Assembly (NCBI RefSeq): GCF_900101605.1
Contig: NZ_FMUR01000003.1
Coordinates: 347,292-411,291, forward strand
DNA length: 64,000 bases
Source of the DNA: Butyrivibrio hungatei
GTDB lineage: Bacteria; Bacillota; Clostridia; Lachnospirales; Lachnospiraceae
Direction: 5' to 3'
Position numbers and translations under genes: made by a program. This document shows positions 35,758-43,395 of this stretch, piece by piece; within the stretch, counting starts at the first letter, position 1, and every line of letters begins with the position of its first letter. The notes under the pieces are model-generated. The model did not search any database. It was not told the origin of the DNA and was given only the letters and a program-made list of their open reading frames with translations.

Positions 35758-36127
35758 TATGCCTTACATCATGATTTTCATTCTATTGAGGCATACTTTC
35801 ACTTATTCAGCCTCGCATCATCTTCGTATTGTATGCCCTACATCATGATTTTCGTTCTCTTGAGGCATACTTTCTCTTGTTCTGGCTCACATTTTCTTCA
35901 TAACGTATGCCCAACATCATGATTTTCGTTCTTTTAAGGCATATTTTCCCTTATTCAGCCTCGCATTTTCTTCGTATTGTATGCCCTACATCATGATTTT
36001 CGTTCTCTTAAGGCATATTTTCTCTTGTTCCGCTTCGCATCATCTTCGTATTGTATGCCTTACATCATGATTTTCATTCTCTTGAGGCATACTTTCTCTT
36101 ATTCAGCCTCGCAACCTTTACCTAGCG
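35758..36127. repeat. Tandem array 2: five exact 74-bp units with TATGCC/GGCATA dyads
   Basis: TATGCC starts at 35758, 35832, 35906, 35980 and 36054, an exact 74-bp period. Each unit has TATGCC, 26 bases that include ATCATGAT, then GGCATA (dyad 38 bp), followed by 36 bases with a pyrimidine-rich start and a CTCGCAT...CTTCGTATTG end. Dyads and intervening parts are both conserved, so these are not CRISPR spacers. It lies between the start of the SDR gene and the end of the HMA-domain gene. Confidence 0.9.
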
Positions 36128-36182
36128 CCCCTATAATGCACCTTTACACAATGCATGCTCCGGCTGCTTGGCGTGTTCTTCC

Positions 36183-36539
36183 TCATTTCTCCGTAATTGT
36201 ATATCCCAAAGCTTCAATATCTTTGGTAAAAGAGCTGTCGTCAACTTCCCTATCGTAGCTGACAACCGCCTCTTTTTTTCTTAAATTGACTTTGGCTGAA
36301 ACGCCGTCAATTCTGTTTATTGCGCGCTTAACTCGGTTTACACAGTTTTCACAGTGCATTCCTTCTATTTCAAACACTTTAGTCTTTATAACAGGACCGG
36401 CAAGCTCTTTGTCCGGTTCTTTCACTGTAGAGCCGCCACCTCCGCAGCAACCTCCTTCACCCTTAAAGTGTTTAATCGCTCCGCTAAAAGCCGCGAACAA
36501 AATCATTGCCAAAATCGCTGCTATTATAATATTTGACAT
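36183..36539 (-). CDS. Membrane-anchored protein with Cys-rich segment and heavy-metal-associated domain
   Basis: 118 aa from the ATG at 36537-36539, which has GAGGT 8 bp upstream; the frame is open 17 codons further. One N-terminal helix (about 2-20), then HFKGEGGCCGGGG, similar to the Cys-rich end of FeoB-associated small membrane proteins, then an HMA fold (about 50-118) with metal site GMHCENC. It should bind a soft or transition metal (often Cu(I)) at the membrane. The joining of the two parts in one protein is known in Clostridia. Confidence 0.85.
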   Translation of the reverse strand: MSNIIIAAILAMILFAAFSGAIKHFKGEGGCCGGGGSTVKEPDKELAGPVIKTKVFEIEGMHCENCVNRVKRAINRIDGVSAKVNLRKKEAVVSYDREVDDSSFTKDIEALGYTITEK

Positions 36540-36636
36540 ACTCAGTACCTCACGAATATATATGTGTAATTTCATTTGAGAAGTCATCAAATGTAAATTT
36601 AGACACCTTATAATATACGAATTGCTTATTCCTTTA

Positions 36637-37257
36637 TCACTTCTTTGCGATAACCGTTATCCACGGCTTGTTTCCATGATGATCCGCAACAACATTCTTA
36701 AATCCGGCTCCTTTAAGCGCACTCTTGATATCATCGATCGTATGACATTTCATGCCTTCAACAATCTTCTCAAATCCAAGACTTGCCTTGTCCATTCCGT
36801 CAGATTCATTTACGATCATGAATGTTCCACCGGGCTTAAGCGCCTTATTCACTTCACCAAAACATTTCTCAAGTCCCGGCCAAAAATAAATGGTCTCAAA
36901 AGCCGTAGCAAGATCAAACTGCTCATTCATATTAAGCTCGGCAACATTCCCCTTCTGCACCTTACATCTTCCACTCGCTATCATATCCGCGTTAAATGCC
37001 TTGGCCTTCTCAACAGATAACTCCGAATAATCAATTGCAGTAAGCTTAGAAGAAGGATATTTCTTCATAAGCGCAGATGCATTTCTTCCGCCTCCGCACC
37101 CAACTTCCAAAATTTCATCCGGCGCAATTGTCTGAAGGTGCGACATTCCCCAGTCAGCCATCTTCGCATGTCCGCCGTTCATAGTATCAATCATCATCTT
37201 TCCCAGAAAGCCTTCCGGTTTACTCACCTGATTTACATACTTTTTAAATAATCCCAT
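36637..37257 (-). CDS. Class I SAM-dependent methyltransferase
   Basis: 206 aa. SAM-binding motif ILEVGCGGGRNASAL, followed by LTAIDYSE and the post-I/II segments of a UbiE-like fold. The frame could begin at a TTG 24 codons upstream, but the ATG giving MGLFKKYVNQV is the better start. It follows the FtsX-type permease gene in the Fur-like-led operon. Substrate unknown. Confidence 0.85.
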   Translation of the reverse strand: MGLFKKYVNQVSKPEGFLGKMMIDTMNGGHAKMADWGMSHLQTIAPDEILEVGCGGGRNASALMKKYPSSKLTAIDYSELSVEKAKAFNADMIASGRCKVQKGNVAELNMNEQFDLATAFETIYFWPGLEKCFGEVNKALKPGGTFMIVNESDGMDKASLGFEKIVEGMKCHTIDDIKSALKGAGFKNVVADHHGNKPWITVIAKK

Positions 37258-37335
37258 ATTTTTTTCATCCTCATCTTTTTTATCCGGCAAGCTCAAACTT
37301 GCATAGTTCACATCGAATAATTTACCCAAAATCTG

Positions 37336-39696
37336 TCACTCAACATTCTTAAGTGCTTCACTCATCGGAATCTTACCTATCTTCCTGTACTCAATAACGG
37401 CAACAACCGCATAAGTAATTATTCCCATGAGGAACATCTTTACATAAACCGACGGATCAAGCCAGATAACCATCCAGCCGCTCATCATCTGCTTTAACAT
37501 AACTCTGAATATTCCGACCATAACATAAGACAATATCGGGTACGAAATAAGGAGCGAAGCCACGACCACCAGCGCCGTGGGAACTATATACAGCGCAGCG
37601 ACCTCTTTTCCCGTATACCCCAGAATCTTAGCCATAGATATCGACTGCACATTCCTTTCGATGATAAGTTTGGACAAAAGATATATCAGCACAATAAACA
37701 TGACCACCGAGAACCCGTCTACCATGTACATGAGTTTCCCCATCGAAATCATAAGCTGCCTCGACACTCTTGTAAGCGACTCTTCATCTACGACAGTACC
37801 AATGTACTTATCTTCAATATCAGTAATCTCCGTATCGGAGAAATATCCCGAGAACATATCTTCCGAAAGTCCCATTATGTCATTTAGATGTTTTTTGCTC
37901 ATAAAGACAGCAATTCCGCCGTCGTAGTCATATATTCCCGTTACATTAAAGCCGTAATACTTATCTTCGTAAGGCTCTTTAAGCGTTATCACATCGCCTT
38001 CTTTAAGCCCGTACTTATCTGCATACGCCGATGAAATAAGAACCGTCTTATCATCAAAGTCAGCGTGAATAAACTTACTGTTCTCTTTTATCCCGTACAG
38101 ACTTACATCTTCAACTCTGCTTCCGCCTTCACCCGTTGTCTTAAGTCCGTAAGCAGAGAATTTCTCCGCCGTCGGATTATTTGTACTTATCTTGTTCAGT
38201 AAAAAGACATATGAAAAAGCCGTCGACAATTCATCTTCGTCATCTATCGCCCCTGCCGGAATCTGAAGCATATATGTGTGCTTTGCAAGCATATTCTGCG
38301 TCACTATCCCCTGGTAATGCACAAGAAGCGGAGGAAGCATCATTCCGAAAAAGAGAAGCAGGTTTGCAAACAACAGCCCCATAAAAAGAATTATGTAACT
38401 GCTCTTATTCTGAATAAGAATTCGTATACGAAAACGGTCAAAAAACCTTATCTTTTTATTCAAAGCAATCGCAGCGCGCGGTTTCTTTCCGCTAAGGTCA
38501 CGCTTGATAAGCTTAAGAGGACTAAGGCTAAGTTTCCTCCTAAGGATAAAGTAAGTAATAAAGATCATTATCACTACGGGAATCGCCGTTGTCTTCCAAA
38601 ATGCCTCCGCGCTCCAGATTGTCACATATGTAGGAAGTGAATAGCTTCCGTAATACATAGCAACGCATACGTTCTTAAAACATGTATATCCCAGAATGTT
38701 TCCGATAATTGCAGCGATAACGGTCACTATCAGCGGCATTGACATATAATGTCTTATAAGCTCATTTATCGTATATCCTGACGCCCTGAGCGTACCTATT
38801 ACAGTAGCCTCTTTATGTATAGTGTTATTGATCGTAACTCCGAATACAAAAGCAACAATGATGATTATTATGTACAAAAGAACTTCCATCATTGCCTTGT
38901 CGCCGACAATATCTTCTCCCGTGAATGTAATCGACTGATTAAGATATCCCGGAACAAAATTCTCGATGGAAACAATATTAGCCAGAACGTCCATCAGATC
39001 GTCAGAAGCTTTTTTCTCTTCTTCGTCAGTCTGTGGTTTATCGTCATACAGCCAGGCATAGTTGTAACGAAGCTTAGCTTCATCATATTCCGCAAATTGC
39101 TTATCCGATACAACTGAAACACCAAATGCAGATGCGTCAAACATCATGTCGTTATTGCTGTAAAAAAGTGCGCTGTAGTCAGACAATGCCACGAGACCTA
39201 CAATCTCATAGCTCTCGCTTCCCGAAACCAGTTTGTCTCCGACACTCAGCCCGTTATTATCTGCATACATTCTGTCTATCGCAATCTCATAAAGGTCATC
39301 CGGAAGCCTTCCCTCCATCACGCATACCTTATCTATCTGTTCCCTGTTTGCAAATATTCTAAGTTTTGTGTTGTTATCAAATTCTTTTTCTATATAGAAG
39401 TTTTCAAATATGGAAACTCCTTTTTTCTCAATCCGCTCTTTTTGCGTCGCGGTTATTTTCTCTTCTGTTCTGAAGTTCCCATCTTCTATGTTATATTTTT
39501 CAAAGCTCTCATTATAAGCTTTGATCATGCTCTCACCGGCAACTATGAACCCCGAAACAAAACCTATTGAAAAAACAAGCAGAATAAAAATAACAATATA
39601 TTTTCCGATATCGCCTGTAAGTTCTCTGATAAGTCTTTTGTTAAGCGGTTTTCTTATCTTACCAGTCGAGCTCTGCTGCTGTTTGTTTCGTTTCAT
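37336..39696 (-). CDS. FtsX-like ABC transporter permease
   Basis: 786 aa. One N-terminal helix (about 33-54), a large external domain, an FtsX helix bundle (about 268-395), a second helix and external domain, and a C-terminal FtsX bundle (about 665-775). This is the MacB/LolCE-like permease with two FtsX units that works with the ATPase encoded upstream; it overlaps that gene by 38 bp. Such systems move lipids, peptides or lipoproteins rather than importing solutes. Confidence 0.9.
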   Translation of the reverse strand: MKRNKQQQSSTGKIRKPLNKRLIRELTGDIGKYIVIFILLVFSIGFVSGFIVAGESMIKAYNESFEKYNIEDGNFRTEEKITATQKERIEKKGVSIFENFYIEKEFDNNTKLRIFANREQIDKVCVMEGRLPDDLYEIAIDRMYADNNGLSVGDKLVSGSESYEIVGLVALSDYSALFYSNNDMMFDASAFGVSVVSDKQFAEYDEAKLRYNYAWLYDDKPQTDEEEKKASDDLMDVLANIVSIENFVPGYLNQSITFTGEDIVGDKAMMEVLLYIIIIIVAFVFGVTINNTIHKEATVIGTLRASGYTINELIRHYMSMPLIVTVIAAIIGNILGYTCFKNVCVAMYYGSYSLPTYVTIWSAEAFWKTTAIPVVIMIFITYFILRRKLSLSPLKLIKRDLSGKKPRAAIALNKKIRFFDRFRIRILIQNKSSYIILFMGLLFANLLLFFGMMLPPLLVHYQGIVTQNMLAKHTYMLQIPAGAIDDEDELSTAFSYVFLLNKISTNNPTAEKFSAYGLKTTGEGGSRVEDVSLYGIKENSKFIHADFDDKTVLISSAYADKYGLKEGDVITLKEPYEDKYYGFNVTGIYDYDGGIAVFMSKKHLNDIMGLSEDMFSGYFSDTEITDIEDKYIGTVVDEESLTRVSRQLMISMGKLMYMVDGFSVVMFIVLIYLLSKLIIERNVQSISMAKILGYTGKEVAALYIVPTALVVVASLLISYPILSYVMVGIFRVMLKQMMSGWMVIWLDPSVYVKMFLMGIITYAVVAVIEYRKIGKIPMSEALKNVE

Positions 39697-40357
39697 TTCT
39701 GTAACTCTTCCTTATAACGCCATCTCGCAATTTCACAACAAAATCAGCCATATTTTTTATGGCATCATTGTGTGTGACCATGATGACTGTATTTCCATAT
39801 TCCTTATTAACTCTTTCGATAAGTGCAAGAATCTCTTTGGAAGTGTTGTAATCGAGGGCTCCTGTGGGTTCGTCACACAAAAGAATATCCGGATTCTTTA
39901 CGATTGCTCTTCCTATCGAGCATCTTTGCTGCTGTCCTCCCGACAACTGACTCGGTATTTTATTCCGGTGTTCTTTGAGACCAAGAACCTCTATGATCTC
40001 ATCGATATCAAGCGGATTCTTGGAAAGATATGCCCCCACCTCTATATTTTCTCTCACTGTGAGGTTTGGGATAAGATTGTACATCTGAAAAATATACCCA
40101 AGGTGTTCTCTTCTGTACGAAGTAAGCGCCTTTTCGTCCATATCTGCCATACTCTTTTCCCTTATTATTATCTTTCCCGAATCGGCAGTATCGATTCCTC
40201 CGATTATATTAAGAAGAGTAGACTTCCCGGAACCTGACGGTCCAAGAAGCACCACAAACTCGCCTTTTTCAATGCCGAGGCTTATATCTTTGAGTACTTC
40301 AATACGGCTTCCACCCTCGCCATACGATTTTTTGATATTCTGTAATTCTAATTGCAT
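39659..40357 (-). CDS. MacB/LolD-type ABC transporter ATPase
   Basis: 232 aa. Walker A GPSGSGKSTLL, signature LSGGQQQR, Walker B LLCDEPTGALD. The DEPTGALD sequence is characteristic of the MacB/LolD class. 30 bp after the Fur-like gene and overlapping the permease gene. Confidence 0.94.
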   Translation of the reverse strand: MQLELQNIKKSYGEGGSRIEVLKDISLGIEKGEFVVLLGPSGSGKSTLLNIIGGIDTADSGKIIIREKSMADMDEKALTSYRREHLGYIFQMYNLIPNLTVRENIEVGAYLSKNPLDIDEIIEVLGLKEHRNKIPSQLSGGQQQRCSIGRAIVKNPDILLCDEPTGALDYNTSKEILALIERVNKEYGNTVIMVTHNDAIKNMADFVVKLRDGVIRKSYRNETKQTAAELDW

Positions 40358-40387
40358 AATAATTCCTTGTTCTATGGAATGGTGCCG

Positions 40388-40621
40388 TCAATTATGTTTG
40401 ATCATGTCTATTCTCTCAACAGCCCCAATGTCCTCCAATTCTTTTATCATACGATAAACAGTTGCTGTTCCTATTGATTCGTCTTTATTCTTGACGATGC
40501 AACATATTGTCTTGCATGAAACACCATCATTCTCAGCAATAACCTTAGCCACAATTTTTCTCTGTTTAGTTATTCGCATTCCGTTGTTTCGTAGCATCAT
40601 GATTATCTGTTCATCATTCAT
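40388..40621 (-). CDS. Fur-family DNA-binding domain protein lacking the metal/dimer domain
   Basis: 77 aa. The whole protein matches the Fur winged helix: LRNNGMRITKQRKIVAKVI at the start and the hallmark GTATVYRMIKELEDIGAVERID at the end. Full Fur proteins have about 130-150 aa and carry metal sites and the dimerisation fold in the missing part. Only 30 bp separate its stop from the ATPase start, so no remnant of that domain remains. A perfect 16-bp palindrome lies 50 bp upstream. It may act as an antagonist or a metal-blind regulator. Confidence 0.85.
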   Translation of the reverse strand: MNDEQIIMMLRNNGMRITKQRKIVAKVIAENDGVSCKTICCIVKNKDESIGTATVYRMIKELEDIGAVERIDMIKHN

Positions 40622-40670
40622 AATCTTGTCTCCAATTTAAAAAGTCATCATACTATTCCGTCTGCTCCAT

Positions 40671-40686
40671 GTTAGCTTAAGCTAAC
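40671..40686. promoter_or_regulatory. Metal-regulon operator, site A
   Basis: Perfect palindrome GTTAGCTTAAGCTAAC, 50 bp upstream of the Fur-like gene and just upstream of a possible -10 TATGAT. Confidence 0.75.
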
Positions 40687-40699
40687 CTTTTGTTATTAA

Positions 40700-40724
40700 G
40701 TAAGCCCGCTTTAAACGGGCTTAC
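40700..40724 (-). terminator. Hairpin after feoB
   Basis: Stem GTAAGCCCG/CGGGCTTAC (40716-40724 with 40700-40708), loop of about 7. The following T run is weak, so it may be a leaky terminator between feoB and the Fur-like operon. Confidence 0.55.
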
Positions 40725-40730
40725 AGATTA

Positions 40731-42722
40731 TTAATCAAGTTTATATTCAAGTACCATTTCTTTTTGTGTTCTCTTGATAAGATATGTAATGATACCCGCA
40801 AATATTACAATTGCAACAAGACCTGCAACAAATCCTGCACCTACTGTTCCTGTTGTAATAAGTGTTCCGATCTGGTATACAAGGAATCCAACCGTAAATC
40901 CTGAAGCAAGCTGAAGTCCGATTGCTCCCCAGAGCCACTTTGCAGACTTCATCTCAGAGTTCATCGCACCCAAAGCCGCGAAGCACGGAGGTGTATAAAG
41001 ATTGAACATGAGATATGCAAGAGCTGCAACCTTTGTAATTCCCATTACCGCAGCAACAGCATTACCTTCTCCGATAAGCTCAAGCTCTTCCGTATCGATA
41101 AGGTTTGAAATTGCATAAACGGTAGCTATAGTTCCGACAACATTCTCTTTTGCAATAAAACCTGTGATAGCTGCCGCTGCAAGCTGCCAGCTCAAAATGC
41201 CAACTACAGGGACAAGAAGATAAGCAAAAGGTCCTGCTACACCTGCAAGGATTGATGTACCTTCCATACCTTCTTCTACAGGATTGAAGCTAAAGTCAAA
41301 TGTCTGCATGATCTGAACTACTGTATTACATACAAGAATTACAGTTCCTGCCTTTATGATGTATGCCTTACCTCTCTCAAGCATTGACTTTACCGCAAAC
41401 ATAAGGCTTGGTACCTTGTACTCGGGAAGCTCAATGATAAAGAAGCTCTTTCTGTACTTCATACCTGTAATAGCCTTGATAAGAAGCGCTCCGATAAGGA
41501 TAAGTAAGATACCACCCATATAGCAGATAAAGCTTACCCATCTTGATTCAGGGAAAAATGCGCCTGCAAAAAGTGCGATAACGGGAAGCTTGGCTCCGCA
41601 AGGCATAAATGTTGCAAGCATAGCTGTTGCACGTCTTTCTCTCTCATTTCTGATAGTACGGCAAGCCATGATTGCAGGAATACCGCAACCTGTTCCGATG
41701 ATCATAGGGATAACCGACTTTCCTGAAAGGCCTACTCTCTTAAAGATAGGATCAAGAACTACTGTTGCTCTTGACATATATCCGCAATCTTCAAGAAGCG
41801 CGATAAGGAAATACATTACCATAACAAGAGGAAGGAATCCTACAACCGCTCCTACGCCGCCGATAATACCATCTACAAGAAGTGCATAAAGAAGCGGATT
41901 GGCATCTGCCATTGCATCACCGACCATTCCCTGGAAACTCTCAATCCATCCGGCAAGCATATCGGCAAGCCATGTTCCGACCGTTGTCTGTGAAATATAG
42001 AACACAAGCCACATGATCGCAGCAAAAACAACTATTCCGATAACAGGATGTGTGATGACGTTATCAATCTTGTCACCGAAATTCTTATCCTTTGTGAGTA
42101 CCTTACGATTCTCAACTTCGCTTACGATCTTATTTACGAATTCAAAGCGCTTTCTGTCAGCCGCTTCAACCGCTGCCTTGTCATGAACGTCTACATCTCC
42201 CTGTCTGTAAGGTTCCTTTTGTCCTTTTCCCTCAAGTGATGCAGCAACTTTCACTACTTCCTTGAGACCGTTCTCTGATGTGGCAACCGTCTTGATAACG
42301 GGACATCCAAGTTTCTCTGACAGAGCTTTCTCATCAATTGAATTGCCCTTTTTATCGTTGGCGTCATTCTTATTAAGTGCAACAATAACAGGAATTCCAA
42401 GTTCGAGTAACTGTGTTGTAAAGAAAAGGCTTCTGCTTAAATTTGTTGCATCAACGATATTTATTATCGCATCGGGGTGCTCATTCTTTACATAAGCACT
42501 TGTGATGCTCTCCTCAGAAGTAAAAGGTGACATTGAATATGCTCCGGGCAGATCTACAGCGATCAGCTCCTTGTCACCGTCATAATAACTCTTTTTAATA
42601 GCATGCTCTTTCTTGTCAACAGTAACTCCCGCCCAGTTACCAATCTTCTCGCTCCTTCCTGTCAGAGCGTTGTACATGGTCGTTTTTCCACTGTTGGGAT
42701 TACCTGCCATTGCGATTCTCAT
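40731..42722 (-). CDS. feoB: Ferrous iron transporter FeoB
   Basis: 663 aa. N-terminal GTPase domain with G1 GNPNSGKT (7-14), G2/G3 region VDLPGAYSM, G4 NKND; a helical GDI region; then the Nucleoside-recognition-type pore with GTGCGIPAIMACRTI and FMPCGAKLPVIALFAG. A second gate repeat lies near 500. Imports Fe(II) across the membrane. It follows feoA by 59 bp and shares its regulated promoter. Confidence 0.97.
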   Translation of the reverse strand: MRIAMAGNPNSGKTTMYNALTGRSEKIGNWAGVTVDKKEHAIKKSYYDGDKELIAVDLPGAYSMSPFTSEESITSAYVKNEHPDAIINIVDATNLSRSLFFTTQLLELGIPVIVALNKNDANDKKGNSIDEKALSEKLGCPVIKTVATSENGLKEVVKVAASLEGKGQKEPYRQGDVDVHDKAAVEAADRKRFEFVNKIVSEVENRKVLTKDKNFGDKIDNVITHPVIGIVVFAAIMWLVFYISQTTVGTWLADMLAGWIESFQGMVGDAMADANPLLYALLVDGIIGGVGAVVGFLPLVMVMYFLIALLEDCGYMSRATVVLDPIFKRVGLSGKSVIPMIIGTGCGIPAIMACRTIRNERERRATAMLATFMPCGAKLPVIALFAGAFFPESRWVSFICYMGGILLILIGALLIKAITGMKYRKSFFIIELPEYKVPSLMFAVKSMLERGKAYIIKAGTVILVCNTVVQIMQTFDFSFNPVEEGMEGTSILAGVAGPFAYLLVPVVGILSWQLAAAAITGFIAKENVVGTIATVYAISNLIDTEELELIGEGNAVAAVMGITKVAALAYLMFNLYTPPCFAALGAMNSEMKSAKWLWGAIGLQLASGFTVGFLVYQIGTLITTGTVGAGFVAGLVAIVIFAGIITYLIKRTQKEMVLEYKLD

Positions 42723-42781
42723 TACACATCCTCCTAAAATCGTTTAAAAAAATTTATGGAAAAGCAGCTTCCTGCGCCTCC

Positions 42782-42994
42782 TCAGATATTGATAGCGCTC
42801 GCTAACTCAGGATCGATATTATATCTTGCATCCTTAATAGCGACCACAAGATTACGTTTCTTATCAACAACCGTAATCTTCTCTCCGCTGTAACAACCCA
42901 GAGAAAACAAGAAACTTTCCATCTCCTCATCTCCATCCGTGTCTATAGCATCAATTATGTATTCTTTACCCAGTACTGCGTCATTAAGTGTCAT
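42782..42994 (-). CDS. feoA: FeoA SH3-fold partner of FeoB
   Basis: 70 aa, the usual size. Small beta protein (MTLNDAVLGKEYIID at the start, IDPELASAI at the end), soluble, thought to bind FeoB. First gene of the operon, behind a strong promoter with an operator immediately downstream of its -10. Confidence 0.93.
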   Translation of the reverse strand: MTLNDAVLGKEYIIDAIDTDGDEEMESFLFSLGCYSGEKITVVDKKRNLVVAIKDARYNIDPELASAINI

Positions 42995-43034
42995 ATTACC
43001 CTCCTGTAACTCAAGTTAGCATCGCATAATAAAT

Positions 43035-43050
43035 ATTAGCTACAGCTAAC
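43035..43050. promoter_or_regulatory. Metal-regulon operator, site B
   Basis: ATTAGCTACAGCTAAC, 10 bp downstream of the feoA -10, where a bound repressor would block transcription. A further half-site GTTAGC lies at 43015-43020. Confidence 0.75.
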
Positions 43051-43059
43051 CACACACCT

Positions 43060-43088
43060 AGAATATTCTTATTAAGAATATTTGTCAA
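43060..43088 (-). promoter_or_regulatory. Promoter of feoAB
   Basis: Minus strand: consensus -35 TTGACA (43083-43088), 17-bp spacer, -10 TATTCT (43060-43065). Site B follows. Confidence 0.82.
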
Positions 43089-43129
43089 CAGTATAATCAA
43101 AAAAACATTAAATATCCTAAAACCGCAGA

Positions 43130-43160
43130 AAAATGCCGCACTGGCAAGATGCGGCATTTT
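43130..43160. terminator. Intrinsic terminator in the middle of the feoA / lipoprotein intergenic region
   Basis: 11-bp stem AAAATGCCGCA/TGCGGCATTTT (43130-43140 with 43150-43160, loop CTGGCAAGA), T runs on both sides. The genes on both sides read away from it, so it ends no annotated gene. Confidence 0.75.
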
Positions 43161-43221
43161 GTGTAGGAGATTTCTTTAAACATACGTATATAACATGTTA
43201 GACTAACCCAACTGAGTACAT

Positions 43222-43237
43222 GTTAGCACCCACTAAC
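43222..43237. promoter_or_regulatory. Metal-regulon operator, site C
   Basis: GTTAGCACCCACTAAC. An 11-bp palindrome GTTAGACTAAC lies nearby at 43197-43207 and resembles the centre of DtxR/IdeR boxes. Confidence 0.55.
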
Positions 43238-43257
43238 TACTTTGTCAACATTTTTTC

Positions 43258-43273
43258 GTTAGTTCTTGGTAAC
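43258..43273. promoter_or_regulatory. Metal-regulon operator, site E (weak)
   Basis: GTTAGTTCTTGGTAAC, an imperfect version of the palindrome, 30 bp upstream of a -10-like TATTAT (43303-43308) for the plus-strand lipoprotein gene. Confidence 0.4.
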
Positions 43274-43344
43274 TATTTGCTATTTTTTGTTTATTTTGCG
43301 CATATTATAGCCACAAAATCTATGATAGACTTCATTGGTAGCTT

Positions 43345-43360
43345 GTTAGCTCTGGCTAAC
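43345..43360. promoter_or_regulatory. Metal-regulon operator, site D
   Basis: GTTAGCTCTGGCTAAC, 35 bp upstream of the Tp47-like lipoprotein start and downstream of its likely promoter. Confidence 0.72.
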
Positions 43361-43395
43361 CATCATTTATCTAATTTAAGAGAGGAGCTCTAACT

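Noticed and set aside
33642..36127. CRISPR arrays
   Set aside because: The 74-bp units have conserved sequence in both halves, no unique spacers of constant size, and no cas gene is present.
40388..40621. FeoC assignment for the 77-aa winged-helix protein
   Set aside because: Size fits, but the TVYRMIKELEDIGAVERID segment is Fur-type, there is no FeoC Cys cluster, and the gene is separated from feoB by a hairpin and an operator.
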